Shown piece after piece: positions 47,326 to 58,315 of a stretch of 64,000 bases of DNA. Position 1 is the stretch's first letter. Each line of letters begins with the position of its first letter. Under the pieces are notes generated by a model. That model had not been told where the DNA came from. It did no database searches and worked only from the letters and a program-made list of their open reading frames with translations. The position numbers and the translations under genes were made by a program. The stretch comes from Pieris napi (Eukaryota > Arthropoda > Insecta > Lepidoptera > Pieridae). The stretch is from the NCBI RefSeq assembly GCF_905475465.1, contig NC_062240.1, positions 10,865,001-10,929,000 of the forward strand, written 5' to 3'.

Positions 47326-48074
47326 TATAGTAGACAACTTGATAGAAACAAATGAATGAATACTGATGCTTATGGTAATATAAGAAGATTAATAATTAAT
47401 TTCCATAGATCCATAGGTTTTATTAATTCTCATTAGACCAAATGTGCTTTAGCGTAGGTTTCAGTGGCAGAGGCTCCAAAGTTAAGGTATTGTTACAAAT
47501 GTTATTGAACCCAACATTTAACAAAAAAACTCATACTAATACGGATCGGAAATTTAAATTTATGACTACGTTACGCATCTGTAACCTAATTACGTGATTT
47601 TGAATTTGGAATGTAAAAAAAAGGAATTACAAAGTAACTTGCTCTACGTGAATACAAATTTTGATACAGTTTTACGTAATAGAAAAAGCGGTTAGAATGC
47701 GTTCTTGCGCAACGCGGCCGCGTGACGGCGCGGGCGCAATGCAACTAGTTCCAGAATATGACGTCATAATAACAAACAGACATTATCTTGTCGGAAAACA
47801 TGATGCTGCTAATGATAGGTAGGATCTTATGGGAGTATTATAGGTAAATGCTGAGAGGTCTGTCGTAGTGGGAGGCTATTTAAATTGTATCTATAGCTGT
47901 ATAAGGAGTGTCTAGCTAGTACAGAGGTGGATGGTTCCCATCATCAATGACGTAAGGGGATGGTGTTTTTTTTTAACTTTACAGTACCAAATTAAAACTC
48001 ACGCTAAAGCGAGACCCTGATTAATTTATGACTATATTATATGATTATATATATGTGACATAAATGATTCATAT
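47326..48074. other. Non-coding stretch with a small CpG-rich patch
   Basis: At 47700-47775 a GC-rich patch ('gcaacgcggccgcgtgacgg') is followed by a perfect cAMP-response-type palindrome TGACGTCA at 47759-47766. It could be a promoter but no adjacent gene is seen. Confidence 0.25.
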
Positions 48075-48210
48075 AGATAATACACTTATGAACGTTAGTA
48101 AACAAGTTATTGCTTCTAAATTTACATTTACTGCCAGTTCTCAAATCAAGGGCGTAGAACGGACGAGAAGAACTGGCAATAAACTCTCCGTCATTTAAAT
48201 CGCCAACATC
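48075..48210 (-). mobile_element. LINE 3' untranslated region, family L-B
   Basis: Third copy of the tail ('agttctcaaatcaagggcgt', 'gagaagaactggcaat'). Confidence 0.5.
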
Positions 48211-48559
48211 CTTTTTCCAACCTCAAACCCGTGATGTAATTAGACAAATCCGATGAATTTTATTAGAGTTACAGATTTGTGTCAACCTTCGCTACACTTG
48301 TAACAATTGTTGTTTTGCGGGAATCGAAAGGGAAGCATCGGTGAATACGTAAACTCTTTTTGTTTGTTTGTCTTGTTGATTTCGTGTCCTCATAAATAAA
48401 AATAAGTAACTAAAATTAACTTCATTCCACTTCGGACAACTTTTACTTTGTAAGACTTCCTGTTCTAAAAATGTTAATCGACATATTATTTCTTAATCTG
48501 TATTGAGATATTTTAAATATGTATTTTATCAAATATTTTTACATTTTTTTTTTAAAGAC

Positions 48560-48797
48560 AATTCACACCAATTGACCGAGTCCCATGCTAAGCTGGTGAA
48601 GCTTGTGATATGGGTACAAGACAACGGATATACATACATATTATAGGTAGATAGACATATCAATACATATTTAAACACCCAAGACCTAAGCACAACACCA
48701 AATGCTCATCACATCGATGTTCGTCTCAGCCGGGGATCGAACCCGAGACCCATGGATTCGCAGTCAGGGGTACTAACCACTAGACCAATGAGTCGTC
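48560..48797 (-). mobile_element. tRNA-derived SINE, family S3
   Basis: In reverse it reads a tRNA-like head: A box 'tggtctagtggttagta' and B box 'gggttcgatcccc'. A body with 'gcatttggtgttgtgctt' and the tail follow. Distinct from S1 and S2. Confidence 0.75.
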
Positions 48798-49066
48798 GAT
48801 AATTAAATATAATAGAAGAGAATGGCAATTTAAGCTAACAAAATGTATTATTAAACAAAAACTCATTGTAAGGGGCATAGAAGACTTGCCAGGAAGTAAG
48901 GAATATCTGATTAGTTTAAGAAGTGTGAAAAAGCTACTGAAAATGAAAAAAGATTTCTGAGACTAATCTGAGTTTATAAGTAACTTTATTATTGCCCTTG
49001 ACATTTGTTTGTAGCCGTCGCTCGCGCATAGCAGACCTTTAACGAAGTATTTGCACTTCACACAAA

Positions 49067-49618
49067 TTGAAGCGATTAACGCTTGCATTAAAATTTATCA
49101 ATGTTTTGTTAAATTTGTTACTTCAAGGAAAGATCGGTAGCATTATGTTTGTTCAGCAATTCTTAAGACCAATCAAAAGTAACACATTGCAAGATGCAGG
49201 TATATACAAACTGGATTGCGAGTGTGGCCTGTCTTACATAGGGCAAACTAAACGCAATATGTCCAGCAGACTCAAAGAACTCATTGCGGACATAATACAT
49301 AGACGACACACAAAATCAGCAGTCTGTGAACACATACTAGATAGGCCTAATCACTACATACGCTTTGACCAACCGAAAGTATTTGCGAAAGAAAAAAGAT
49401 TCTTCCCAAGATTGGTACGCGAAGCCATTGAAATCAAAAAACACCCCAATTTCAATAGAGAAGACGGCCTAAAATTGTCAAACACCTGGGATCCAATAAT
49501 ATCCAAATTAAAATCTCAAGAAAAACAATCCCCAAAAATAGAGGACACCGTGAGCCATTTTTGCCAAAACCCTCCATCTTTTAGTCGATACCAACTCCGG
49601 GGAAATAAATACAGATAA
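49067..49618 (+). pseudogene. Penelope-like element: C-terminal GIY-YIG endonuclease remnant
   Basis: The frame ends at a TAA at 49616-49618. It contains GIYKLDCECGLSYIGQTKR, the GIY...YIG core of the endonuclease that ends Penelope-like polyproteins. Two closely spaced cysteines (CEC) precede the YIG part, as in this group. After it, R-rich (KRNMSSRLKE), H and E residues follow in the usual order. The reverse transcriptase upstream is absent, so the copy is 5'-truncated and cannot move by itself. The first 25 or so codons may be outside the element. Confidence 0.7.
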
Positions 49619-49899
49619 AAACTTTCTCTACAGCTGTGATACTTTTCAACATCCTACACCTTTTGTTTTCAGTCTCCGTGACCACGAACGCTGTAAAGCA
49701 CGCGAAAGTCTTTTAAACATTTTTTTAAAACTAAACTAGAGGTTTTAGTTTCTCATGATTCTATATCTATCATGTTCTTTCTAGATGATTATCACCATTG
49801 ATAACTCGTCCCTTCCACCTCTCTCAGAGAAGTTATACAGAGTTTTGCAAAGCTGTCCACAAAATAATTACGTGTTATTATAGCCAAATAAAAATAGCT

Positions 49900-50045
49900 G
49901 GGGCGGCCGCAGAACCACGCAGACCCCAGAGCTTTTGCTTTCTTCGCTTTCGAACGAATAAGTGTCGCAATGTCGCAATTACAATAAAATTTTAATTATT
50001 TTTATTAATACTATGTAGGTTAAGAAAATTGTAAATACATATTTT
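49900..50045 (+). repeat. LINE-type 3' tail (relative of 60410-60560)
   Basis: Shares 'tattaatactatgtaggttaa' (compare 'tattattactatgtaggtta' at 60486) and an A/T-rich end with the fragment at 60300. 50046-50581 beyond it is AT-rich without a feature. Confidence 0.35.
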
Positions 50046-50581
50046 TTTAATATTTTTTTTTATATTATATACATGTGTCTTTACTAAGACATCATGGCAC
50101 ATTACAATCTAGCCTAACTTAAGACTAATAAGTAATTTAAGTCTAACCTAATTTACTAATAAGGATTTTTTCAAATACATATTTGAAAATACATATTTGA
50201 TTGTTATGTTTAGGTTTTAAATAAATATAGTGTATATATATACTATGCTAACTGTTATAGTAAGATATTTTTCACACCACATATGGATTGATAATAAGAT
50301 TCCAGTTTGATTTTGTATGCTAGTATATTAATTTAATTGTAAAGCCCTTCCCTTAAAATAAATAAAATAGATTATGTACCATGCACATAGATAACATTAC
50401 GATGATATTAAGATATAGCAAGATGTTTATTTATTGAAGTTCACTACATCATATAAAATGCTTTATCTACGGTATATGTTACAAGCTATATTTTCTAAAA
50501 TATATGATATTTATGGTAAACATAAATGATACAAAAAATATTACCAGGAATACAGCGGAATAGGTATAACACAGGCACTTA

Positions 50582-50922
50582 GGCCTCTGCCTCGCCGGGA
50601 CGCCATGGCCACGTCGCCAGCGACGTCGCCAACTAGTTAATATTAAGATGTATGCCGGCTAACTCACTTGGCTACCGACTGGCGACGTCGCCAAGTAGCC
50701 AGCGTAGCCAGAGTTGAACGCTCCGCATGCGGCGACTGGCGACGCTGGCTACTTTTATTGATCATTTAATTAAAATTTATTTTTGATTTTGAGTCGAGAC
50801 AGAACTGAACCAATGCATGGTGACGCGTTGTGGCGACTCAGTCTGGCGACGCAGAGACGCCAGTCGTAGCCATGGTTAGGTCGCTGGCGACGTGGCCATG
50901 GCGTCCCGGTGAGGCAGAGGCC
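50582..50922. mobile_element. GC-rich Harbinger-type MITE with nested palindromes
   Basis: Inverted ends of more than 40 bases start GGCCTCTGCCTCGCCGGGAC. TTA is duplicated (50579-50581, 50923-50925), as in PIF/Harbinger. The interior has many copies of the motif GGCGACG/CGTCGCC in both directions, all CpG-rich against an AT-rich background. Confidence 0.7.
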
Positions 50923-51449
50923 TTAACAATGCTTTCTTTAAAATTAATCAGCCCACTACCGAATATCGAGCCCCGGATACGTACTGTTTATTCCGTTATA
51001 TTCGCGAAGAATTCGAATGAGAGTTGATGAATATTAAGCCAAAATAGGGTAATAAAAGTTGGTTCAATATTATATTCACGTATTTCGACTGAATGTAACA
51101 ATTTGAATATCATTATTACGGTGTCATTAGTAAACATTCGTTACACGGTGTGCCAGCGGTGATTGATGGGTATCGATCTTATTGCAAAATATTGCAAAAG
51201 CAAACGAAATCTTGTGGGCATTATGAATATTTAATGAGTACAAGTTTGACTACCTACTGTCACGATCATTAATACATATAATAGGTTTTAAAATCTAGAT
51301 AATATTTAAATTATGCGCAGTAAAACTTTAAATTACTAACTTAATTTTACCCGCGTAGCGTTGATCGCGTGGAAACTGTTAAAGATGTAACGATTTACAG
51401 TTGGGATTTACTCTGAGCTCCTTTCTGAATCTGGAGATTTTTATGGACA

Positions 51450-51600
51450 TTTCCAGAAGGCTCGCAAGTACGTTGCCGGCCTTTTAAGAATTGGTACACT
51501 CATTTGTTGATAGTATAAGTCGAATTGGATTGCAAATACTGTAGTGGGCTGGTGGTTCCATATGGTGGTGCTGCGTGGCAAAAACGGCCTTAAAAAGGCT
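51450..51600 (-). mobile_element. LINE tail, family L-A
   Basis: Worn copy ('ggctcgcaagtacgttgccg', then 'gtggttccatatggtggtgc'). 51601-52334 beyond it has no feature. Confidence 0.5.
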
Positions 51601-52334
51601 CAAAAGAAACCGAAGGAGTCGAGAGACTAAACTATGGCTCAGAAAGCGTAATTCTTCATTACTATCTAGAGATTTCTAAACAATTACCTTCGATTCGAAT
51701 TACTCTGCCATTGAACAAAACTGCATTAAAATGCGTTGCATAGCTCTAAAGATCAAAGCAATTAGATCAGATAAATATTACGTATCTATTTTTTTGGTCG
51801 GAATAAAAAATGACATTAGATTTCCATTGCTTGAGATAACGTTTTTTTTTTCATTAAATATATACCTGTTTTAGGTATAGGATTTGAAAGAAAGCTCAAA
51901 AAAACATACACCAGGGACACTTAATTATGTAAATATACAAATTAACACGAACATAATTCGCGGTTTAGATCGAAAATTTGTGCTAATATTTTTTTGTTTT
52001 TCAATGAATCAGTAATTAATTCGTCAAGATATCGTATTCTTTTATTTAATTTTAAGCATGCAAATAAAGGGGTCTAGGCTCAGAATATGATTTTGTCCCA
52101 TTCGGTGTAGAGACCCTTGGTCCGTGGGGTACTAGCGCTTTAAGGCTTTTTAAAGAAATATCAAAAAGGTTGGTCGACATCACAGGAGACCGAAGATCTA
52201 GCAGCTACCTCGGACAAAGAATTAGTCTAGCTATTCCAAGGAGGAACGCTGCCAGTATCTTCGGAACCTTACCTAAATTATTTAAACTTATTTATTTTAG
52301 TTTATGTTAAGGTTAGTTATTTATTTCAATGTAA

Positions 52335-52703
52335 TCTTCTTAATATATATAAATTACGTGTCACGTTGTTTGTGCGCTATGGACTCCTAAACTACCGAAC
52401 CGATATCAATCAAATTCGCACACCGTGTGTAGTTCGATCCAACTTAAAAGATAGGATAGCTTACATCTCAATTTATACCCGCAATATTATTTTATTGCTA
52501 AATATTTGTTTATTATTTGATAGTCACAATTCTAACAGATGGCGCTGTGTTGAAAGTACCAACGTTTCATATAAGCTACAATTTAATGTCATATGGCCCA
52601 TGACTCCATGACTGGTGTTCTCCTACCGTTTCCCTTGAATAGTTTGCTACTATGGAATATAACAAAAACCTTAGCCACAGCAACGCTTGGCCGGTCTGCT
52701 AGT
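52335..52703 (+). mobile_element. Helitron-like element, family E
   Basis: Ends CGCTTGGCCGGTCTGCTAGT. The 5' part has 'gtcacgttgtttgtgcgc'. The fragment at 1-40 is the same family. Start approximate. Confidence 0.55.
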
Positions 52704-53039
52704 ATCTTATATGTATTTAACATGTTATATATTTAACTATTTTAAGGCTAATTATGTTGAAAAGTCAAGAAAAGCTTAGTAATTTTAAAACTTACAAGCC
52801 TATATAATTTTAAATGTAAAACCAGGTCTTAAAACATTACAAACGCATTCCACGAATTTCGAAATCTTAACATAAAAAGGTACTTTATAAAACGGATACA
52901 AATTGTAGGTATAATAAAATATGTCACAGAGGTGAACGAGTCTGGCGCCTCCAGAGTTATCGTTTCATTACCAATATGTACCAATATCGGTTTATAACAT
53001 TAAATTGTTACAATTACTGTTATAACTATTATATTATAA

Positions 53040-53280
53040 GTGGTTTCAACGACTCACATCTCTGGGGCCGTAGATTCGATCCTCGGCTGTTCACCAATGG
53101 AATTTCGGTCGTACGTGCGCATTTAACACTCGCTCATACGGTGAAGGAAAACATCGTGAGAAAACCGGCATGCCTTAATCTCAAAATAGTTGATAACCTA
53201 CTTGCCTATTAGAAATGATCACGAAGCAGATATAGAAATCTGAGGCCCAGACCTAAAAGGTTGTAGGACCATTGGTATAA
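53040..53280 (+). mobile_element. tRNA-derived SINE S1, worn
   Basis: Forward copy. B-box-like 'gtagattcgatcctcgg', body 'acggtgaaggaaaacatcgt' and 3' end 'ggttgtaggaccattgg'. Confidence 0.65.
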
Positions 53281-53572
53281 ACATATTAAAATTTGAAAAT
53301 ATTTCTGCCAGAGCATTACATTATTAACTTATATTACTATATTTACTCGCATTTTACTGATAACGATAAAAAGGATTTATTTTTAAATTTTGTAAGTGTT
53401 CCGAATGTTTCCAGGACTAGATATGTACGACCCTGGAAAGATTTGTAAGTAGTCGTTAATTCGTCCTTAATCGTAAGTTACGTAGCTTAACAATCAAAAT
53501 CGAGCGTAGTGAGTGTTAATAGAACTGATGTATTTATAAAAAAAAGTGCGTGCGTACAAAGTATACATGTCA

Positions 53573-54009
53573 GAAGTGAAACTTCTTTGGCAAACAAATT
53601 TTAACTCTTGTTCATATTAATTATCCAAATCTAAAACTTAGGATTTGACTTAGAGGGAGGGAAAAGAAGATATGCTAGGAATGTAATGAATTTAATTGTC
53701 ATTAAAATATTAAGTCTCGAAAATTAATACAAATTTTAATTTTTTTTTTTTACTTTTTTTCTTCGATAATAAAAACACGTGGCATTTTAATTTACAATTC
53801 GTCATTTCAATAAATTATTTTGCATAAAATATAATATTTTAATACTAATAATAATTTTAAAAATAGAATTTCTATAAGTTAATTAACCCTTCTCACTCTC
53901 TCTCAATCGGCCTCTATCGCTATTTCCCTTTTATTCGACAAAAACGCTGCACATCTTCGTGACGTTTCGTAAAAATTTTACCCTCATGCGTCTAATGAAG
54001 TTTCACTTA
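53573..54009 (-). mobile_element. Short DNA transposon, reverse copy of 7406-7838
   Basis: Carries GAAGTGAAACTTCTTT at the left and its partner at 54009, and shares the flank 'gtgcgtgcgtacaaagta', so the true ends may lie a little further out. Confidence 0.55.
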
Positions 54010-54416
54010 AAAAATAATGCAATATGAACCGCGCAATTCTAGATCCGACTGTAGTCTATACAATGGTAGCTAATTTAAGATCATCGACCGACATTGCAAT
54101 TATCAAATTGGTAGTTTCATTGTTCTTGCATTGTTTAATTTTCTTTTCGAGTTTCATAATATTTAATTAGTACAGTGAGAGGGTTATAGTTGCAGTCGCA
54201 TTAAAAACGTGACAATCTGTAAATTTGTAAGCCAGTTCTCGCTCGTAATATCAATTTGTTTGTGGCCTTGGCACACAAGTTAGTTTCACTCAACGAAATG
54301 GGGGCATAAGTTTTTGTTCATACTTCGAATAAATCGGGTAAGTCCAGGTATACGCGTCATTACTGTCTATGCAAGGTCTTGGGTAATGCATTTTTAAGCA
54401 ATCTTTGTGTCAATAG

Positions 54417-54663
54417 GCGTTATTTCAAAAATATTAAGTGTTGAAAAGTTAACAATGTCTACATTAGCGACGAGTGCTTTAGAATTATGGATGTCTGATA
54501 TAACTGTTTATGGTGACGGAACTGATCTGAACAAAGGAGTTGAGGCATTGAACAGGTACCGATTCCAAATTTTTGGTAGACTACTAGAGTCACACAATGA
54601 TGTAATTGTTACTAGATTAATTGAAAGTCTTGTAAACATAAATATCATTTATATTGAGTTAAG
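54417..54663 (+). CDS. Possible first coding exon of an unrecognised gene
   Basis: A leader exon may end at 54337 (strong donor GTAAGT at 54338) and a 79-base intron end in AATAG at 54416. The next exon has ATG at 54455 and 69 codons (MSTLATSALELWMSDITVYG ... RLLESHNDVIVTRLIES), ending at donor GTAAGC at 54664 in phase 2. The frame is predicted soluble and mixed-charge. I do not recognise it. The intron behind it contains the Harbinger element at 54711, and I could not find an in-phase second exon, so it may be a broken gene. Confidence 0.4.
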
Positions 54664-54710
54664 GTAAGCCTTTAAGATTATTTTAATCACGCCTCGTATT
54701 GTGCAATTAA

Positions 54711-55727
54711 GGGCTAATTTCACCAAACTCAGATAAGTTTTATTCCAAGGAATTAACCCTGGAATAGCAAATTTTACATTTCACCAACTACTTAACCTGA
54801 GAATAAAACGTTATTCCAAGGATAAGATTTATACGCCCAATTTTGAACGAATACGGAGATATTCCTTGGTTAAAAATGGCCGCCATGTCATGTCACATCT
54901 TTTTCATTTATATTTGTTTTATTAACTACAATTTTATTAAAGTTAAGTCTGTAATATAACATAACAATATACTTAAATCTAATGAGATAACCTATTTTAG
55001 GTTGGTTTTCTATTTATTCTTCGATGTTTCATTTGTGCAAAAAGATTTCGTGTTTTGATATTCTCCCGTTTTGATATTTCAACTTCAAATATTTTTTTTC
55101 CTTCCTCTCTCTCCTCAGCAGCAAAATTCATTTGCATTTGTACAGCTTTCATTTTAATTTTATGTAACTCTTCTAAAGTTGAAGAAACCGGTAAAGTAGG
55201 CCTGCGTCTGCTGCTCCAATTTTTCTTTTGAGTGAGAGGGGTATTTCCAGCATCCTCTACAGATATTAAAGCACAGTCATCAATATCCATATCCAAGGCA
55301 AGAGTCATTATCATGAACGATATTGTTTCTGTTATTTATTTTCTTCTTTCAAATCAAAACCAAAATAAACACTCAGGCAAAACAAAGCTTCTATGACCTG
55401 ACCACAGATTACAAAGTAGGTCCCATGACAGCTTCTAACTGACGTTTAATCCAACTAAAGTAAAAAGTTCCATTTAACCTTCATGTTCTTTAAAGAAATT
55501 GCACATTTAATTTGTTTTCATTATACACTCATTCGTTCGTTCACTCAATATACACTTCCACAGATAAGCAAAACGGCTATTCCAAAGAATAGCTAATCTG
55601 AGACTAGTTTATCGGATGTTTTACATGGTGAAATGTAAAGTGAGTTATCTGGGATTAAATTCAAGCGAATATGTTTATCCTTGGTATAGCTATTCTCGGA
55701 TAACTACGACATTGGTGAAATCAGCCC
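54711..55727. mobile_element. PIF/Harbinger element with only the accessory gene
   Basis: Inverted ends of GGGCTAATTTCACCAA type (one mismatch at the other end) with TAA duplicated (54708-54710, 55728-55730). 1,017 bases. It carries the accessory open frame at 54997-55314 and no transposase. Confidence 0.75.
54997..55314 (-). pseudogene. Harbinger accessory protein, C-terminal part
   Basis: 105 codons: acidic start, basic linker (SSRRRPTLP), then a Met/Glu/Lys-rich coiled coil (LEELHKIKMKAVQMQMNFAA). This layout resembles the C-terminal half of Myb/SANT-type proteins of PIF/Harbinger transposons and that at 17099-17296. The N-terminal DNA-binding domain is not present. It could be expressed from its own ATG but is probably not functional. 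Confidence 0.45.
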
Positions 55728-55829
55728 TAAGTTGAAACAAGTAGTTTATAATCTTATTATGACTGGACGTAATCAATATGATGAAATCACACATAGGTAC
55801 TTCCTCTCCTAAACATATTAAGGTACAAG

Positions 55830-56100
55830 TCTGTGGCTATAGATAGCAATATAGGGGTTCCTCAGGGGAGCATAGTGGGCTCATTATTGTTTCTTTTGTA
55901 CATTAATGATTTACCAAATTTGTCTACAAACACATGCGTTCTTCACGTGAGTGATATCACAATGGTCGTGTCCGAAGATACTGCCCGTAACCAAGAATCG
56001 TTATTGAATGAAACAATAAAGAATGTCACGGAATGGCTGGTAAGTTTAAATTTAACTATAAATGTAAAAAATAACGTAAGTATAGTAACGGAATTATAAT
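55830..56100 (+). pseudogene. Reverse transcriptase fragment of a non-LTR retrotransposon
   Basis: Reads IGVPQGSIVGSLLFLLYIND, the conserved 'GVPQGSxLGPLLFxLYxND' block of reverse transcriptases. The next block, normally F/Y-A-D-D, reads VSDIT here, so the catalytic Asp pair is lost. It stops soon after. A dead, short fragment. Confidence 0.75.
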
Positions 56101-56817
56101 AATAACAAACCCAATAAGCTGAATATTGTAGAAGCAGGGATCCAACATGACTCTGGGTGCCTGGATGTTGCACCACGATGTTTTTAAAAAAATGATACGC
56201 TATCAAAGAGAAAGATGATTTGATTTTTAAAGGCATGGTGGCTATATAATGTGGTAGAGTTTTTAGATCATAAGTTTTGACAACAATTATAAATAGCGTA
56301 ACTGTTCTTACTATTAGACGATTTTGGGTTATTTTTAAAATAAATCTGGATGCACCACTATCTTGGCCAATCAACGATTTATTTATTATAAGCGAGTTAC
56401 TATTACGAGTTACAAAGGAACGTCTTTAGATTGGTCGTTAACCGATATTAATACCGATGCATGTATCTATGTTAAAATAATTCGATTTACCTCACTTTGC
56501 GATGTGCAGCAGCGTCTGCTAAACGGTGCTGTGTATTGAACCCCTCATAATGGCGCTTTTTCTGTATCAAACTACGGAGCTGAGTCCATGGCCTGTAACA
56601 AAATACTTGTTGTAAATCTTATCAGATGATCTGATCATAACACAGGCCTACAAAAAAATTTTTTTTTTATGGTGCAGCTCCTTTTGTATATATTGTCGAT
56701 AAAATAGGTAATGTACAATATATTGGCATACGTCATTTTAACCCATCAGCTCTAGTTTACCCACTACCCTTATTTTATTTTTTTTCCCGCCTTGGTCGTA
56801 AATAGTGATTATTACAT
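56101..56817. other. Non-coding stretch
   Basis: Nothing supported. A minus-strand frame at 55943-56374 overlaps the reverse transcriptase fragment and looks like chance. Confidence 0.4.
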
Positions 56818-56850
56818 TCATATCGATAAAGTTTCTATTACTAATTCAAT

Positions 56851-57851
56851 ATGACTAGTACGTCCAGATGTTGTGTTAACGATTCTGATACTTTTTACTA
56901 TGTTTGTGACCAATACATACTGAAAGATCAGCGTATAACGATGACAAACACTGTGAATCGTTTGTATTTTGCTTATTTCGGTATTGAAATTCACCACCAA
57001 TATAAAGTGTGGGAGCCACATGATGTGTGCACAATATGCGTTGAACGTCTACGACAGTGGGAGAAAGGCACACGGAAGTCTTTAAAGTTTGGAATGCCTA
57101 TGACATGGCGAGAACAAAAAAAAAACATTATGGCGACTGTTACTTTTGTATGACAAATATAGTGGGCAACAACAAAAAAATCTATATCTATATAAAGAAA
57201 TGAAAATACCCTAAATTTCACTCAGCACAAAGACCTATTCTTCATCCAGAAAATGTTCCAGTACCAGCTTTTCACCAGGAAGTGCAGCAATCTCAGGAGT
57301 ATCAATCTGAAATACCTTATTCTTCCCAAATAGATGACGAATTTGAATACTGCGGGAGATCATCAAATTCTAACCCATTTTAACAGAATGAGCTGAATGA
57401 CCTCATCAAAGAAGGGCTTTCGATGGAACGTGCTGAGTTACTAGCTTCAACATTAAAAGAAAACAAATGCCTTTCTTCAGACGTTCGAGTGTGTACATAT
57501 CGTACGAGAGAACAAAACTTATTGCAGTTATTTTCATCTGAAGAAATAGTTGTATATTGCTGTATTGTCAGTGGTTTGCTGACATTCATGAGTTTGCCGA
57601 TTTATCAGTCCAATGAATGGCGTCAATTTCACTATCTCAAAAGTAATCTAGATCAATTCCAACACAATTTAGGAGACCTAAGCGAAGAACAAGGAGAACG
57701 AGATTACCGAGACATAAAAGCAATGGAGAACATATACCAAAGAAGATGGGACACTCATATGATGGCCGACTACTGTAGGGGAATCATGCGAGATTGCCCA
57801 AGTCAATTTAATTTGAGAAAATCGCTCAAAAGACAATTTCTTGATGTTTAA
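56851..57851 (+). pseudogene. Decayed transposon-encoded gene (Cys-rich N-terminus)
   Basis: Piece 1 (56851 on) reads WEPHDVCTICVERLRQWEKG then RKSLKFGMPMTWRE. After a frameshift near 57130 it continues YGDCYFCMTNIVG, a C-x2-C-rich zinc-like start. Piece 2 (to 57380) holds AQRPILHPENVPVPAFHQE and an in-frame stop (TAA within 57381-57383). Piece 3 (57423-57851) reads ERAELLASTLKENKCL ... LLQLFSSEE, then jumps to FQHNLGDLSEEQGERDYRDI and RRWDTHMMADYC. From memory this order matches a protein widely repeated in arthropods and cnidarians and thought to be transposon-borne, with the long middle part missing here. The superfamily is not assigned. Confidence 0.6.
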
Positions 57852-58049
57852 TGCCATAAAAATATATATTTATTGTAAAAAATGATTTTTATGTATCTCG
57901 GAAACTAGAGCTGATAGAAAAAAACTGATTACATTTTTGACTTCACCATGTAAGACATGCTTATAATCAGGTCTAAAATCCCCGGCACCAAAATGGTTGT
58001 AGGCCAGTGATAATTAATAATGATTTAGTAATGAATATTAATTGATTGA

Positions 58050-58315
58050 CCAATGTTGGCCTAGTGCCTTCAGCGTGCGACTCTCATACCTGAGGTCGTA
58101 AGGTCTTTCTATGTGCGCATTTAACATTTGCTCGAACGGTGAAGGAAACATCGTGAGGAAACCGACATGTCTTAGACCCAAAAAGTCGACGGCGTGTGTC
58201 AGGCACTGGAGGCTAATCACCTACTTGCCTATTAGATTTAATAATGATCATGAAACAGATTCATAAATCTGAGGCCTAGACCTAAGGAAGGCTGTAGCGC
58301 CACTGATTTTTTTAA
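58050..58315 (+). mobile_element. tRNA-derived SINE S1, forward
   Basis: Head with A box present, B box partly deleted ('gaggtcgtaaggtctttc'). Complete body and 3' end 'gtagcgccactgattttttt'. Confidence 0.75.

Noticed and set aside
55735..55793. Open stretch ending at a GT donor-like site, possible second exon after 54663
   Set aside because: No acceptor gives a phase compatible with the exon ending at 54663; every tested join meets a stop.
56818..57221. Several overlapping minus-strand frames
   Set aside because: They are antisense to the decayed transposon gene with recognisable protein blocks on the plus strand.
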